DNA from: Flavivirga jejuensis
GTDB taxonomy: Bacteria; Bacteroidota; Bacteroidia; Flavobacteriales; Flavobacteriaceae
Length of the DNA: 64,000 nucleotides
Assembly: GCF_030540765.1 (NCBI RefSeq)
Contig: NZ_JAUOEL010000008.1
Coordinates: 1-64,000, forward strand
Direction: 5' to 3'
The position numbers were made by a program, and so were the translations under genes. Shown here in pieces: positions 55,552-63,953 of the stretch. The notes beneath the pieces were generated by a model, which was not told the DNA's origin, did not search any database, and saw nothing but the letters and a program-made list of their open reading frames with translations. The first letter of the stretch is position 1, and each line of letters starts with the position of its first letter.

Positions 55552-55869
55552 TTAAACTTTAATAATTTTATTCATTTTAGGAAATAACAATTTAATATTT
55601 TCAACATTTCTTATTCTATTAAAATATAATCTAATATCGCTAGTACTGCGTGCAATGGATTCTTTTAACTCGGTAGCATCAATTAACAATACGTCATTTT
55701 CTTTTACTGTTTCTACTAAATTGTTAGTTGTTGCCGTAACAGTTTCATTATTTACAGAAACTAAAATAACTTTATTAGGTGCTTTCTTAGTAATCTCTGT
55801 AGTGCTTTGTGCATTTCCAAAAGAAAAAGAAAGTAATAAAATTAATAGTATGTAAATATTTGCTTTCAT
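55552..55869 (-). CDS. Small secreted protein, 105 aa
   Basis: A short exported protein with a clean signal peptide (NIYILLILLLSFSFGNAQ, cleavage about residue 21) and a mature domain of about 85 residues with no motif I recognise (VILVSVNNETVTATTNNLVE, then LLIDATELKESIARSTSDIR). The ~320-base gap to the divergent dapD gene (55870-56194) contains a dapD promoter box but no other gene. Confidence 0.7.
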   Translation of the reverse strand: MKANIYILLILLLSFSFGNAQSTTEITKKAPNKVILVSVNNETVTATTNNLVETVKENDVLLIDATELKESIARSTSDIRLYFNRIRNVENIKLLFPKMNKIIKV

Positions 55870-56168
55870 GAGTTGTTACTGTTTGATGTTTCAAATATAT
55901 ATCTAGAACAGACCTCAAACACAATAAATTAGTTATAAGCCAACGTATTTTCGATTAGTAGTGGAGCTACAGATTTTTATCGACAAACAGATAAAAAGTG
56001 TATTTAACAAGACAAAATACAGTAAAAATGTATTTCATCGATATATCTTTTCCTTCAAAGAGAAAACAAGTACTTACTTTTATTAAATCTTGTGCAAATC
56101 GTCAAAAATTTAGCACCTCTATATTTGATATAATAACATTTTCGTTCTATTTTTAAAATGATACCTAT

Positions 56169-56176
56169 TATATTTG
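56169..56176 (+). promoter_or_regulatory. Promoter box for dapD
   Basis: TATATTTG, matching TAnnTTTG, lies 19 bases before the dapD ATG (56195). A second, similar box, TATATTTG, occurs at about 56118-56125. The divergent small secreted protein would use its own promoter on the other strand. Confidence 0.55.
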
Positions 56177-56194
56177 CCAAAAAATTAGATAGCA

Positions 56195-57010
56195 ATGACA
56201 GAATTACAACAAATCATAGAAAATGCTTGGGAGAACAGAGATCTTTTAAAAGAAGAAACAACAACTTCGGCTATAAGAAGCGTTATAGACTTATTAGATA
56301 AAGGAACATTGAGAGTAGCAGAGCCGATTACAGATGGTTGGCAAGTTAACGAATGGGTAAAAAAAGCAGTGGTATTATATTTTCCAATTCAGAAAATGGA
56401 AACTATTGAAGTTGGTCCGTTAGAATTTCATGATAAAATTCCTTTAAAACGTGATTACGCAGAAAAAGGAATTCGAGTGGTTCCTCATGCAGTTGCAAGG
56501 CATGGTGCTTATCTTTCTAGAGGCACTATTTTAATGCCAAGTTATGTAAACATTGGCGCATATGTAGATGAAGGCACTATGGTTGATACTTGGGCTACAG
56601 TTGGTAGCTGTGCTCAAATAGGTAAAAATGTACACTTATCTGGTGGTGTTGGTATTGGCGGTGTTTTAGAACCTTTGCAAGCGGCTCCAGTAATTATAGA
56701 AGATAATGCTTTTATAGGATCGAGATGTATTGTTGTTGAAGGTGTGCGTGTTGAAACAGAGGCTGTTTTAGGTGCAGGTGTTACTTTAACAATGAGCACA
56801 AAAATTATTGATGTAACTGGTGATGAACCTGTTGAATATAAAGGTAGGGTTCCTGCCCGTTCTGTAGTTATACCTGGTAGTTATGCTAAGGAATTCCCTT
56901 CTGGAAGTTATAATGTTCCTTGTGCTTTAATTATTGGAAAACGTAAAGAGAGTACTAACAAAAAAACGTCGCTAAACGATGCTTTAAGAGAGCATGATGT
57001 AGCTGTTTAA
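56195..57010 (+). CDS. dapD: 2,3,4,5-tetrahydropyridine-2,6-dicarboxylate N-succinyltransferase
   Basis: A 271-residue enzyme of the succinylase branch of lysine and diaminopimelate synthesis, needed for peptidoglycan. An N-terminal helical domain (TELQQIIENAWENRDLLKEE) is followed by a left-handed beta-helix of hexapeptide repeats (VNIGAYVDEGTMVDTWATVG, HLSGGVGIGGVLEPLQAAPV). PVIIEDNAFIGSRCIVVEGV and the C-terminal SGSYNVPCALIIGKRKES are diagnostic of DapD. The glycosyltransferase gene follows after one base and probably shares the transcript. Confidence 0.96.
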   Translation: MTELQQIIENAWENRDLLKEETTTSAIRSVIDLLDKGTLRVAEPITDGWQVNEWVKKAVVLYFPIQKMETIEVGPLEFHDKIPLKRDYAEKGIRVVPHAVARHGAYLSRGTILMPSYVNIGAYVDEGTMVDTWATVGSCAQIGKNVHLSGGVGIGGVLEPLQAAPVIIEDNAFIGSRCIVVEGVRVETEAVLGAGVTLTMSTKIIDVTGDEPVEYKGRVPARSVVIPGSYAKEFPSGSYNVPCALIIGKRKESTNKKTSLNDALREHDVAV

Positions 57011-57011
57011 G

Positions 57012-58073
57012 TTGAAAATACTTGTTATACAACAACAAATGATTGGCGATGTGCTTACAAGCAGTATTCTGTTTGAAGCACTTCGTTTAAAATACCCAAA
57101 AGCTCAATTAGACTATTTAATAAACGAGCATACTTTTCCCGTAGTAAAAAACAATCCGTTTATTGATAATTTCATTTTTTTCACTAAAGAAATTGATTCC
57201 AGTAAAAAAACACTTTATAAGTTTGCTAAAACTATTAAACGCAAAAAGCATGATATCATAATAGATGTCTATTCAAAATTCTCTAGCAGTTTTATCACTT
57301 TATTATCGGGAGCAAAAACAAAAATTTCCAAAAGGAAATGGTATACTTCTTTTATTTACTCTCACACTTTTAAGGAAGCCAAAATTCCTAAAACAAATGC
57401 AGGTTTAGCTATTGAAAACAGGCTTCAATTCCTTGAACCGCTTGGAATTAATGCTAGTGAAATTTACAAACCAAAAATATTTTTAACTGATTCTGAAATA
57501 ACTAAAGGCAAAAAATTGCTTGAGGATAAAGGAATTGATCTTTCTAAGCCTTTATTTATGATCGCTGTTTTAGGAAGTCATGCTAACAAAACCTATCCGT
57601 TAGAGAACATGGCCAAAGTTATAGACAATGTAGTAAATGAAACAAATGGTCAGGTTTTGTTTAATTACATTCCCAATCAGGAAACTGATGCTAAAAATAT
57701 TTTTGATCTTTGTAATTCGACTTCTAAAGAGCACATATTTTTTGATGTTTTTGGAAATAGCCTTAGAGAGTTCTTAACGCTTACATACCATTGCAATGCA
57801 CTTATTGGAAATGAAGGCGGGGCTACCAATATGGCAAAAGCTTTAGACAAACCAACATTTACTATTTTCTCCACCTGGATTAATAAAGATTCCTGGAATA
57901 TGTTCGATAATGAAACAACCAACATCTCGGTACACTTAAAAGATTATAAACCTAATTTATATTCAGAAGTTACTCATTTAAAAGAACTTAAACAAGATGC
58001 TAAAAAGTTGTATTCTGAATTTACTCAGGATCTTTTCGAAGATCAACTAAAAAAGTTCTTAAAGCAATTTTAA
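57012..58073 (+). CDS. Glycosyltransferase family 9 (heptosyltransferase-like)
   Basis: A 353-residue GT9 enzyme. LVIQQQMIGDVLTSSILFEA (the GDV/GD acceptor-side motif near the N-terminus), LFMIAVLGSHANKTYPLENM (donor-binding strand-loop) and ALIGNEGGATNMAKALDKPT (GGATNMA, the ADP-heptose-type loop) are seen. In lipopolysaccharide synthesis GT9 adds a heptose or related sugar to the core. The TTG start at 57012 is one base after dapD. It is convergent with the next gene, which begins right at its stop. Confidence 0.85.
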   Translation: MKILVIQQQMIGDVLTSSILFEALRLKYPKAQLDYLINEHTFPVVKNNPFIDNFIFFTKEIDSSKKTLYKFAKTIKRKKHDIIIDVYSKFSSSFITLLSGAKTKISKRKWYTSFIYSHTFKEAKIPKTNAGLAIENRLQFLEPLGINASEIYKPKIFLTDSEITKGKKLLEDKGIDLSKPLFMIAVLGSHANKTYPLENMAKVIDNVVNETNGQVLFNYIPNQETDAKNIFDLCNSTSKEHIFFDVFGNSLREFLTLTYHCNALIGNEGGATNMAKALDKPTFTIFSTWINKDSWNMFDNETTNISVHLKDYKPNLYSEVTHLKELKQDAKKLYSEFTQDLFEDQLKKFLKQF

Positions 58074-58895
58074 TTACGATTGTATAATACCAAAGTCTGT
58101 CCACACCTTTTTTTCACTGGCTGTAACGGCCCTAATTCCTTTATTTTTAGCAATAGACTCAGGTGTTTTATATCCTCTTGGATGGTCTAAGTGCAAACAC
58201 ACAGCACTATACCTTATTTGCTTTGATCTAATTCCTGAATTAAACAAACGCTCTCCTAATTCTCTGTCTTGACCACCATATTGCATACGCTCATCAAACC
58301 CATTTATTGCTTCTATATCTTCTTTCCAACCAGATGCATTATGCCCGTTCCAGCTTGCATTTGTTGGTGTTATAGCATTTAATACTTTAGACTTAAAGCC
58401 ACTTGCCGTAAGTTTATTATTCTTAAATGAAGATTTTAACCCTTTACCCTTTAACCATTTAACATCAAAACAACTTTGATCAAGAATATTTTCTTTAGTA
58501 ATTTCGTTTGAAATATTCATGGGTAGCATAAAATATCCTCCAGAAAGAAAATATCCCTTTTCTTTCCTATCTGCATGAATTTCCACAAAATCCTTTCGTG
58601 CAATACAATCACCATCGCTCATAAGAATGTAATCACTATTACAAGCTTTAATGCCTTTATTTAATATTTGAGATTTTTGAAATCCTTTATCCTCGTGCCA
58701 TACATGAATAATTGGAAATGTAACGAGGGCTTTCATAGTATCAATCAGGTCAAATGTTGGTTGTTTAGAGCCATCATCTGCTATTATCACTTCGAAGTTT
58801 CTAAAAGTTTGAGCCTCGTAACTCCAAAGAACTTTTTCTAACCATAAAGGTTGATTATAAGTCGAAATAATTATAGAAACTTCAATGTTTTTCAT
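58074..58895 (-). CDS. Glycosyltransferase family 2
   Basis: A 273-residue GT-A enzyme. IEVSIIISTYNQPLWLEKVL, then FEVIIADDGSKQPTFDLIDT (first DxD-like element) and DYILMSDGDCIARKDFVEIH (catalytic SDGDC, DxD). NGFDERMQYGGQDRELGERL is the GT2-type galactosyltransferase C-terminal motif. It adds a sugar during lipopolysaccharide assembly; the donor is unknown. Its stop codon lies immediately beside the stop of the convergent GT9 gene (zero-base gap). Confidence 0.85.
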   Translation of the reverse strand: MKNIEVSIIISTYNQPLWLEKVLWSYEAQTFRNFEVIIADDGSKQPTFDLIDTMKALVTFPIIHVWHEDKGFQKSQILNKGIKACNSDYILMSDGDCIARKDFVEIHADRKEKGYFLSGGYFMLPMNISNEITKENILDQSCFDVKWLKGKGLKSSFKNNKLTASGFKSKVLNAITPTNASWNGHNASGWKEDIEAINGFDERMQYGGQDRELGERLFNSGIRSKQIRYSAVCLHLDHPRGYKTPESIAKNKGIRAVTASEKKVWTDFGIIQS

Positions 58896-58939
58896 GAGGC
58901 AAAAATAACTATTTTTACCGAAATTATTTTAACATACAA

Positions 58940-59695
58940 ATGATTAAATTATCTGGAGTAATTATTACTTATAATGAAGAGGAACATTTAGAAAAATGTC
59001 TAAAATCTTTAGTTGGTGTTGTAGATGAAATTGTCGTTGTTGATTCTTTTTCAACAGACAAAACTCAAAAAATATGTGAAGCATATAACGTCGTTTTTAT
59101 CCAAAATAAATTTGAAGGTTATATTGAGCAAAAAAACTACGCCCTTTCTCGTGCTAAACATGATTATATTTTATCTCTAGATGGTGATGAGGCACTTTCA
59201 GATACGCTTAAACAATCTATTTTAAAGACAAAAGAGAATTGGGCATTTGATGGCTATTATTGCAATCGATTAAATAATTACTGTGGCCAATGGATTAAGC
59301 ATTCAGATTGGTATCCAGACAGGAAGTTAAGATTGTTTAAAAAAGGAAATGGTGAATGGAAAGGTATAAATCCACACGATAGATACACATTAAAAAAAGG
59401 ACTAAAAGCTGGAAAGCTTAAAGGTGATTTATTGCATTGGATTTATAGAGATTATAGTGAACATATTTTGAAAGTTGAAAACTTTTCTAGCATTGCTGCT
59501 CAAGCTTATTTCGACTTGGGGAAAAAATCTTCTCTTTGGAAAATACTATTTAACCCAACCTGGGCTTTTTTTAAAGCTTATTTTTTAAGATTAGGCTTTT
59601 TAGATGGCTTAAATGGTTTGGTTATTTGCGTACAAACCTTTAACGTTACTTTTTTGAAGTATATTAAACTTTATAGGCTTCAAAAAAAGAAGTAA
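58940..59695 (+). CDS. Glycosyltransferase family 2 (WaaE/KdtX-like)
   Basis: A 251-residue GT2 enzyme. VIITYNEEEHLEKCLKSLVG, then VDEIVVVDSFSTDKTQKICE (the DSFSTD motif) and DYILSLDGDEALSDTLKQSI (LDGDEAL, DxD). IKHSDWYPDRKLRLFKKGNG is typical of the WaaE/KdtX lipopolysaccharide core beta-glucosyltransferases. A hydrophobic C-terminal helix (WAFFKAYFLRLGFLDGLNGL) may associate it with the membrane. It abuts the convergent kinase gene (0-base gap). Confidence 0.87.
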   Translation: MIKLSGVIITYNEEEHLEKCLKSLVGVVDEIVVVDSFSTDKTQKICEAYNVVFIQNKFEGYIEQKNYALSRAKHDYILSLDGDEALSDTLKQSILKTKENWAFDGYYCNRLNNYCGQWIKHSDWYPDRKLRLFKKGNGEWKGINPHDRYTLKKGLKAGKLKGDLLHWIYRDYSEHILKVENFSSIAAQAYFDLGKKSSLWKILFNPTWAFFKAYFLRLGFLDGLNGLVICVQTFNVTFLKYIKLYRLQKKK

Positions 59696-60460
59696 TCACT
59701 TTTTTTTCCAAAACTTTAGTTTCTTTTTAAGGCGCCTTTTACGATGGTATCTATTTTGAAAATCCTCAGTAAACTTCCACATTAAATTAAAAATAGCATC
59801 ATAGTTTTCTCCTGAACATTTTGCATATTCATCACTCATAACTTCTACCATAGATTTATGAATCGTCAATTTGGAAAAATTCTTAATCCTAGTTTCAAAA
59901 TCTAAGTTTTTAAACTCCATGCGGTTTAAATCAACTAAAAAGAAATCATAACCAGTGTCTGTTTTCTTTATCAAAGTATTTCCTGGTGAATGATCTAGAA
60001 AATGAATGCCTTTTTCATGTAAATAAAAAGTGAATCGAGTAAAAGCTCTAAGTATGTTTTCGTAATCTGGATAATTAAAGTCTGTCGTTAACTCTCTATA
60101 AGTTAAATCGCAATCTAATTGTTCGCTTATATAATAGCTTTTCTTAAATAAAAAAGGGGTTTTATACTCATAAAAAGCAATAGGTTCTGGTGTACCAACC
60201 TGTAATGCTTTAAGTTTCTTAGCATATTCATAAGAACGCTGTGCTTTACTTTTTCTTAAAAAACGATAAGCTACTTGGTTTACAATATTAGGAATTCTAA
60301 AGGACTTAACATTAACAGTCTTATTTTCTAATTGAAATAACTTTAAAGAATTTCTCTCTTGATTACCAAAATCCTTTCCTTTAGTATCAAAGTTCTCAAT
60401 CATATCATCAAGCACTAATTTATTGCTTTGAAATGGCTCATTGATCTCTAAATGCTTCAT
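59696..60460 (-). CDS. Lipopolysaccharide (Kdo/InaA-type) kinase family protein
   Basis: A 254-residue kinase-fold protein. The nucleotide-binding lobe has VNQVAYRFLRKSKAQRSYEY; the catalytic segment is GIHFLDHSPGNTLIKKTDTG (D in the D-x-x-x-x-N motif) and then YDFFLVDLNRMEFKNLD (Mg-binding DLNR, as in InaA/Kdo kinases). KKSYYISEQL lies between the lobes. The predicted role is phosphorylation of core lipopolysaccharide sugars. The gene is convergent with the WaaE-like gene at zero spacing. Confidence 0.8.
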   Translation of the reverse strand: MKHLEINEPFQSNKLVLDDMIENFDTKGKDFGNQERNSLKLFQLENKTVNVKSFRIPNIVNQVAYRFLRKSKAQRSYEYAKKLKALQVGTPEPIAFYEYKTPFLFKKSYYISEQLDCDLTYRELTTDFNYPDYENILRAFTRFTFYLHEKGIHFLDHSPGNTLIKKTDTGYDFFLVDLNRMEFKNLDFETRIKNFSKLTIHKSMVEVMSDEYAKCSGENYDAIFNLMWKFTEDFQNRYHRKRRLKKKLKFWKKK

Positions 60461-60545
60461 AGGGCAATATTACAATTACTTTTTATCTTTTTAAATAATT
60501 GCATCGATATATTATTGCAATTTATTATTTTGCCAAAAAGAATAT

Positions 60546-61622
60546 ATGAAGACCATTTTTTTAGAATCTCACAACATCAAAAACCAGTATTTCGGTTTTG
60601 GTCAGTTCAATTATCATTTAATAAAAGGACTTTTTAATGCCAATGTAACAGATTTTAAAATGACACTCCACGCAAAGGACACACAACCATTAAAATCTGA
60701 ATACAACTCATATTTTAACTACAAAAAATACCTTTCCTTAAGAAGACATGCTCCGTTTCAAATTAGAAAAAAATACGATTTATGGCATTGTCTTAATCAA
60801 AATATTAAAATTGAACCTTATCATAACATCCCATATCTTTTAACGGTTCACGATGTTAATTTTATTGAAGAAAACTCTAGTGACATGTCTCATGATCGTA
60901 ATGTGCTGTTTCAAAAAAAACTAAACAGAAGCCATGCCATTACATATATATCAAATTACGCAAAAACGTCTACGCACAAGCACTTTAAAATCCCAGATGT
61001 TCCCGAATATGTAATTTATAACGGGAACCCTATTTTAGATATTAAGATTCCACAAAACTATAAACCAAAACAAATAGTGAAACAGCCTTTTTTGTTTAGT
61101 ATTGGTGAGTTTACCGAGCGCAAAAATTTTCATGCCCTAGTTAAAATGCTAGAATTTATGCCTGAATACGATCTAGTACTTTCAGGAAATAATAATACCG
61201 CTTATGCAAATGACACACTACAAAAAACAATAAAACAATTAGGCTTACAAGATCGCATATTAATTACTGGTAAAATATCCGAATTAGATAAACAATACTA
61301 TTTACAAAATTGTGAGGCTTTTGTTTTCCCGTCATTACGAGAAGGCTTTGGTATTCCACCAATCGAAGCTATGCGTTTTGGTAAACCTACATTTTTATCT
61401 AATAATACCTCGCTTCCCGAAATTGGAGGAAAACATGCTTTTTATTGGGATCATTATGATCCTAAATACATGGCAGAAGTTTTAGAAAATGGCTTAAATA
61501 CTTTCAATAAAAATAAAGACACCTTATCACAAAACTATATAAATCATGCTAAAAGTTTTAACTGGGATACTGCAGCATTAGAATATATAAAAGTTTATAG
61601 AGACCTACTAGTTGGCAAATAA
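60546..61622 (+). CDS. Glycosyltransferase family 4 (GT-B)
   Basis: A 358-residue GT-B enzyme. MKTIFLESHNIKNQYFGFGQ then FNYHLIKGLFN is the acceptor-side start, PYLLTVHDVNFIEENSS is the mid segment and LFSIGEFTERKNFHALVKML begins the donor domain. EGFGIPPIEAMRFGKPTFLSN gives the EX7E motif. The sugar donor is unknown; lipopolysaccharide core or O-unit is inferred from neighbours. Its 3' end overlaps the convergent FkbM gene by 15 bases. Confidence 0.85.
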   Translation: MKTIFLESHNIKNQYFGFGQFNYHLIKGLFNANVTDFKMTLHAKDTQPLKSEYNSYFNYKKYLSLRRHAPFQIRKKYDLWHCLNQNIKIEPYHNIPYLLTVHDVNFIEENSSDMSHDRNVLFQKKLNRSHAITYISNYAKTSTHKHFKIPDVPEYVIYNGNPILDIKIPQNYKPKQIVKQPFLFSIGEFTERKNFHALVKMLEFMPEYDLVLSGNNNTAYANDTLQKTIKQLGLQDRILITGKISELDKQYYLQNCEAFVFPSLREGFGIPPIEAMRFGKPTFLSNNTSLPEIGGKHAFYWDHYDPKYMAEVLENGLNTFNKNKDTLSQNYINHAKSFNWDTAALEYIKVYRDLLVGK

Positions 61623-62456
61623 TATATCATCTGATTTTCCTGCATCTTTTAATGTATTTATATAAGACAAAAACATGTCACTATCATTCATAATATTAAA
61701 ACATTTGGATCTATCATTCATAAATCTCGCAGTATTATAATGAGGGAGTATTAAACTAAAAAAGTCCTCATTACTAGTGCATGATACATTTTCTAAATGA
61801 TGAGGTACATATTCAATATATAAGAACCTGCTTGCTTTTAGTACACTTGTCATACCCTGTAAAGCATAATATTCTGCCCCTTCAATATCCATGATTATAC
61901 CCTGAGCCTCATTTAAATTATTAGTTTTTGAATGTTCATCAATAGCGACCATATCAACCTCAATAGTATCAGGATCATCATAAACATACATCTGTTTATC
62001 AATTTTAGGCTTTATTTTACTACCGCCTGAATTAATGATACTTGTATAAAATTTCATTTTTTTAGAAGCATCCCCTGCTGCATTATTAAATAATAAAACA
62101 TTACTTATTTTATTAATTAATAAATTGGTTTCTAAAAAAAAAAACGTTTTTGGATTCGCTTCATACCCTACAACTTTTTCACAATATTTAGAAAGCGGTA
62201 TAAGTAAAGTACCCCAATGTACTCCAACTATATAAATGGTATCCGTTGGCTTTATATAATCTTTTATGGTATTAATCTCAGACATATTATACTCCCCTTT
62301 GGAGCCAAGTTTTTTACCTACCATAAGGTCTTCTATAGGTGCAGCAATATTTCCATTCTTCGTTTCATATAACACTCCAATAGCATATTCACCTAGAATT
62401 TTTTTCCTTAAAAAAGATTTTAACTTTAAAAACATGTACTTTAGTTTCTTCCCCAT
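61608..62456 (-). CDS. FkbM family methyltransferase
   Basis: A 282-residue SAM-dependent enzyme. PTDTIYIVGVHWGTLLIPLS, then KVVGYEANPKTFFFLETNLL (motif I region and acidic YEANP), VLLFNNAAGDASKKMKFYTS, and QGIIMDIEGAEYYALQGMTS (the FkbM DIEGAE motif). FkbM proteins usually O-methylate sugars or glycolipids. The usual GxGxG of motif I reads VGVHWGT, slightly degenerate. It fits sugar O-methylation in this lipopolysaccharide region. Confidence 0.82.
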   Translation of the reverse strand: MGKKLKYMFLKLKSFLRKKILGEYAIGVLYETKNGNIAAPIEDLMVGKKLGSKGEYNMSEINTIKDYIKPTDTIYIVGVHWGTLLIPLSKYCEKVVGYEANPKTFFFLETNLLINKISNVLLFNNAAGDASKKMKFYTSIINSGGSKIKPKIDKQMYVYDDPDTIEVDMVAIDEHSKTNNLNEAQGIIMDIEGAEYYALQGMTSVLKASRFLYIEYVPHHLENVSCTSNEDFFSLILPHYNTARFMNDRSKCFNIMNDSDMFLSYINTLKDAGKSDDILFAN

Positions 62457-62543
62457 TTATATTTTTTGATTAGTTTTGGCTAAAATATAAAAATTAATTT
62501 ATAAACAACTGATAACTAACATTTTACGTAAAAAACTTACAAT

Positions 62544-63203
62544 ATGGTATTTAAAATACTCACAATCGTTCTACTTTTGCCTCCAGCAATACACTTTACA
62601 TTAAAATTTATAAAACATAAATCGCTATACCCTTTTATGCCCTTTAAATATAATTTTAGAAGGCGAAGAATAACATTTGCTAAAACATTAAAATTACTTG
62701 ACGAAAGGCATGTTAAAATGATTATTGAAACTGGTACTTCGAGAGAAGGATTAAAAAATACTAAAGGAGATGGGGCAGCAACGTTTGTTTTTGGCAAATG
62801 GGCGCAACAAAATAATGCCAAAATGCATTCTGTTGATATAAATGAAGACTCTGTAAAAGGGGCTCAAAATGAAATCAATAAACAAAACTTAAACGATACA
62901 ATAACGGTACATTTAAGTGATTCTTTAGAATTTCTTAAAACGTTTGAAAACACTGTGGACTTCTTATACTTAGATAGTTATGACTATTCGAAAACAGATG
63001 TCGATATTCAAATTAAAAGCCAAGAACATCATCTTAAAGAATTTAAACTTATTGAAAATAAATTACATGATAATTCCATAGTATTAATAGATGATTGTGG
63101 ATTACCAGGTGGTGGAAAAGGGAAAACAGTCGTAGAATACATGCTAAAAAAAGACTGGAAAGTTTTGATTGATGCGTATCAAATTCTACTAGTAAAAAAA
63201 TGA
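62544..63203 (+). CDS. Class I SAM-dependent methyltransferase
   Basis: A 219-residue protein with a possible N-terminal hydrophobic segment (MVFKILTIVLLLPPAIHFTL) and a Rossmann-like core: KMIIETGTSREGLKNTKGDG (motif I-like ETGTSR), AKMHSVDINEDSVKGAQNEI (acidic SVD of motif II), FLYLDSYDYSKTDVDIQI and IVLIDDCGLPGGGKGKTVVE. It resembles the CmcI/cephalosporin-hydroxylase-like and O-methyltransferase group; the substrate is unknown. It opens the last operon, 12 bases before the tsaC-like gene. Confidence 0.72.
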   Translation: MVFKILTIVLLLPPAIHFTLKFIKHKSLYPFMPFKYNFRRRRITFAKTLKLLDERHVKMIIETGTSREGLKNTKGDGAATFVFGKWAQQNNAKMHSVDINEDSVKGAQNEINKQNLNDTITVHLSDSLEFLKTFENTVDFLYLDSYDYSKTDVDIQIKSQEHHLKEFKLIENKLHDNSIVLIDDCGLPGGGKGKTVVEYMLKKDWKVLIDAYQILLVKK

Positions 63204-63214
63204 AACGTTTATAA

Positions 63215-63775
63215 GTGCAAACTGAAATAAAGAATACCTTAGAAATACTAAAAAGAGGAGGGCTTATACTCTACCCTACAGATACCGTTTGGGGCATTGG
63301 TTGTGATGCAACAAACCCAGAAGCTGTAAAAAAAATTTATAAACTAAAACAACGTGAAGACAGTAAAGCGTTAATATGTTTAGTGGCAGACGATAGAATG
63401 CTAAAAAAGTATATAAAAAGAATCCCTGAAGGGGCTTTAAATATCATTGATATTTCTGAAAAGCCTACAACAATTATTTATGATGATGCTCAAAATTTAG
63501 CCACAAACTTAATTGCTGATGATGGCACCATAGCTATTAGAATACCAGATGATGAATTCTGTTATCAACTCTCAAGAAAACTTAACACAGCTATAGTTTC
63601 AACATCAGCGAATATAAGCGGACAACCAACCCCAAAATCATTCAAAGAAATTACTCCAGAGGTTTTAAAAGGTGTAGACTATGTTGTAAATTTGCATCGC
63701 GAAAAAACCTGTAATAAACCATCTTCAATTATTAAATTGAGCAACAGTGGTATTGTTAAGATTATAAGAGTGTAA
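63215..63775 (+). CDS. L-threonylcarbamoyladenylate synthase (TsaC/Sua5/YrdC family)
   Basis: A 186-residue enzyme that forms threonylcarbamoyl-AMP for the t6A37 modification of tRNA. The family elements are GGLILYPTDTVWGIGCDATN (N-terminal binding loop), YKLKQREDSKALICLVAD (KxR...SKAL motif), GTIAIRIPDDEFC, and LNTAIVSTSANISGQPTPKS (STSANxSG). It lacks the Sua5 C-terminal domain (full Sua5 is about 350 residues), so it is of the short TsaC/YrdC type. Start is GTG at 63215; it fits the core immediately and no ATG is close. Confidence 0.9.
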   Translation: MQTEIKNTLEILKRGGLILYPTDTVWGIGCDATNPEAVKKIYKLKQREDSKALICLVADDRMLKKYIKRIPEGALNIIDISEKPTTIIYDDAQNLATNLIADDGTIAIRIPDDEFCYQLSRKLNTAIVSTSANISGQPTPKSFKEITPEVLKGVDYVVNLHREKTCNKPSSIIKLSNSGIVKIIRV

Positions 63776-63780
63776 AATTA

Positions 63781-63943
63781 GCCACGAATTCACGAATATT
63801 GATGTCTAACATTATTTATAAAGACGAGAGCATCAATATGGTTGGAGTACTATTCGAAGTTTATAACAATTTAGGCAGTGGTTTTTTAGAAATTTATTAG
63901 ACCACAAAAGAATCGTATTATAAAATATTCGTGAATTCGTGGC
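63781..63943. repeat. GxxExxY-associated mini-element with perfect 20-bp inverted ends
   Basis: GCCACGAATTCACGAATATT (63781-63800) and its exact complement (63924-63943) flank a ~120-base core, 163 bp in all. Such palindromic ends bordering GxxExxY genes occur in many Bacteroidota genomes. With only a truncated reading frame inside, this copy resembles a MITE-like derivative. It sits between a housekeeping gene and a tRNA gene-enzyme start. Confidence 0.8.
63802..63900 (+). pseudogene. Truncated GxxExxY protein, 32 codons
   Basis: A short frame reads SNIIYKDESINMVGVLFEVY then NNLGSGFLEIY and a stop. It matches the N-terminal part of GxxExxY proteins (GVLFEVYNxLGxGFLExVY), PD-(D/E)XK-like nuclease-fold proteins of about 120 residues. 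The full family motif E-x-V-Y and the catalytic C-terminus are missing because the frame stops at EIY. It lies within the inverted ends above. Confidence 0.75.
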
Positions 63944-63953
63944 AACAAAAAAA

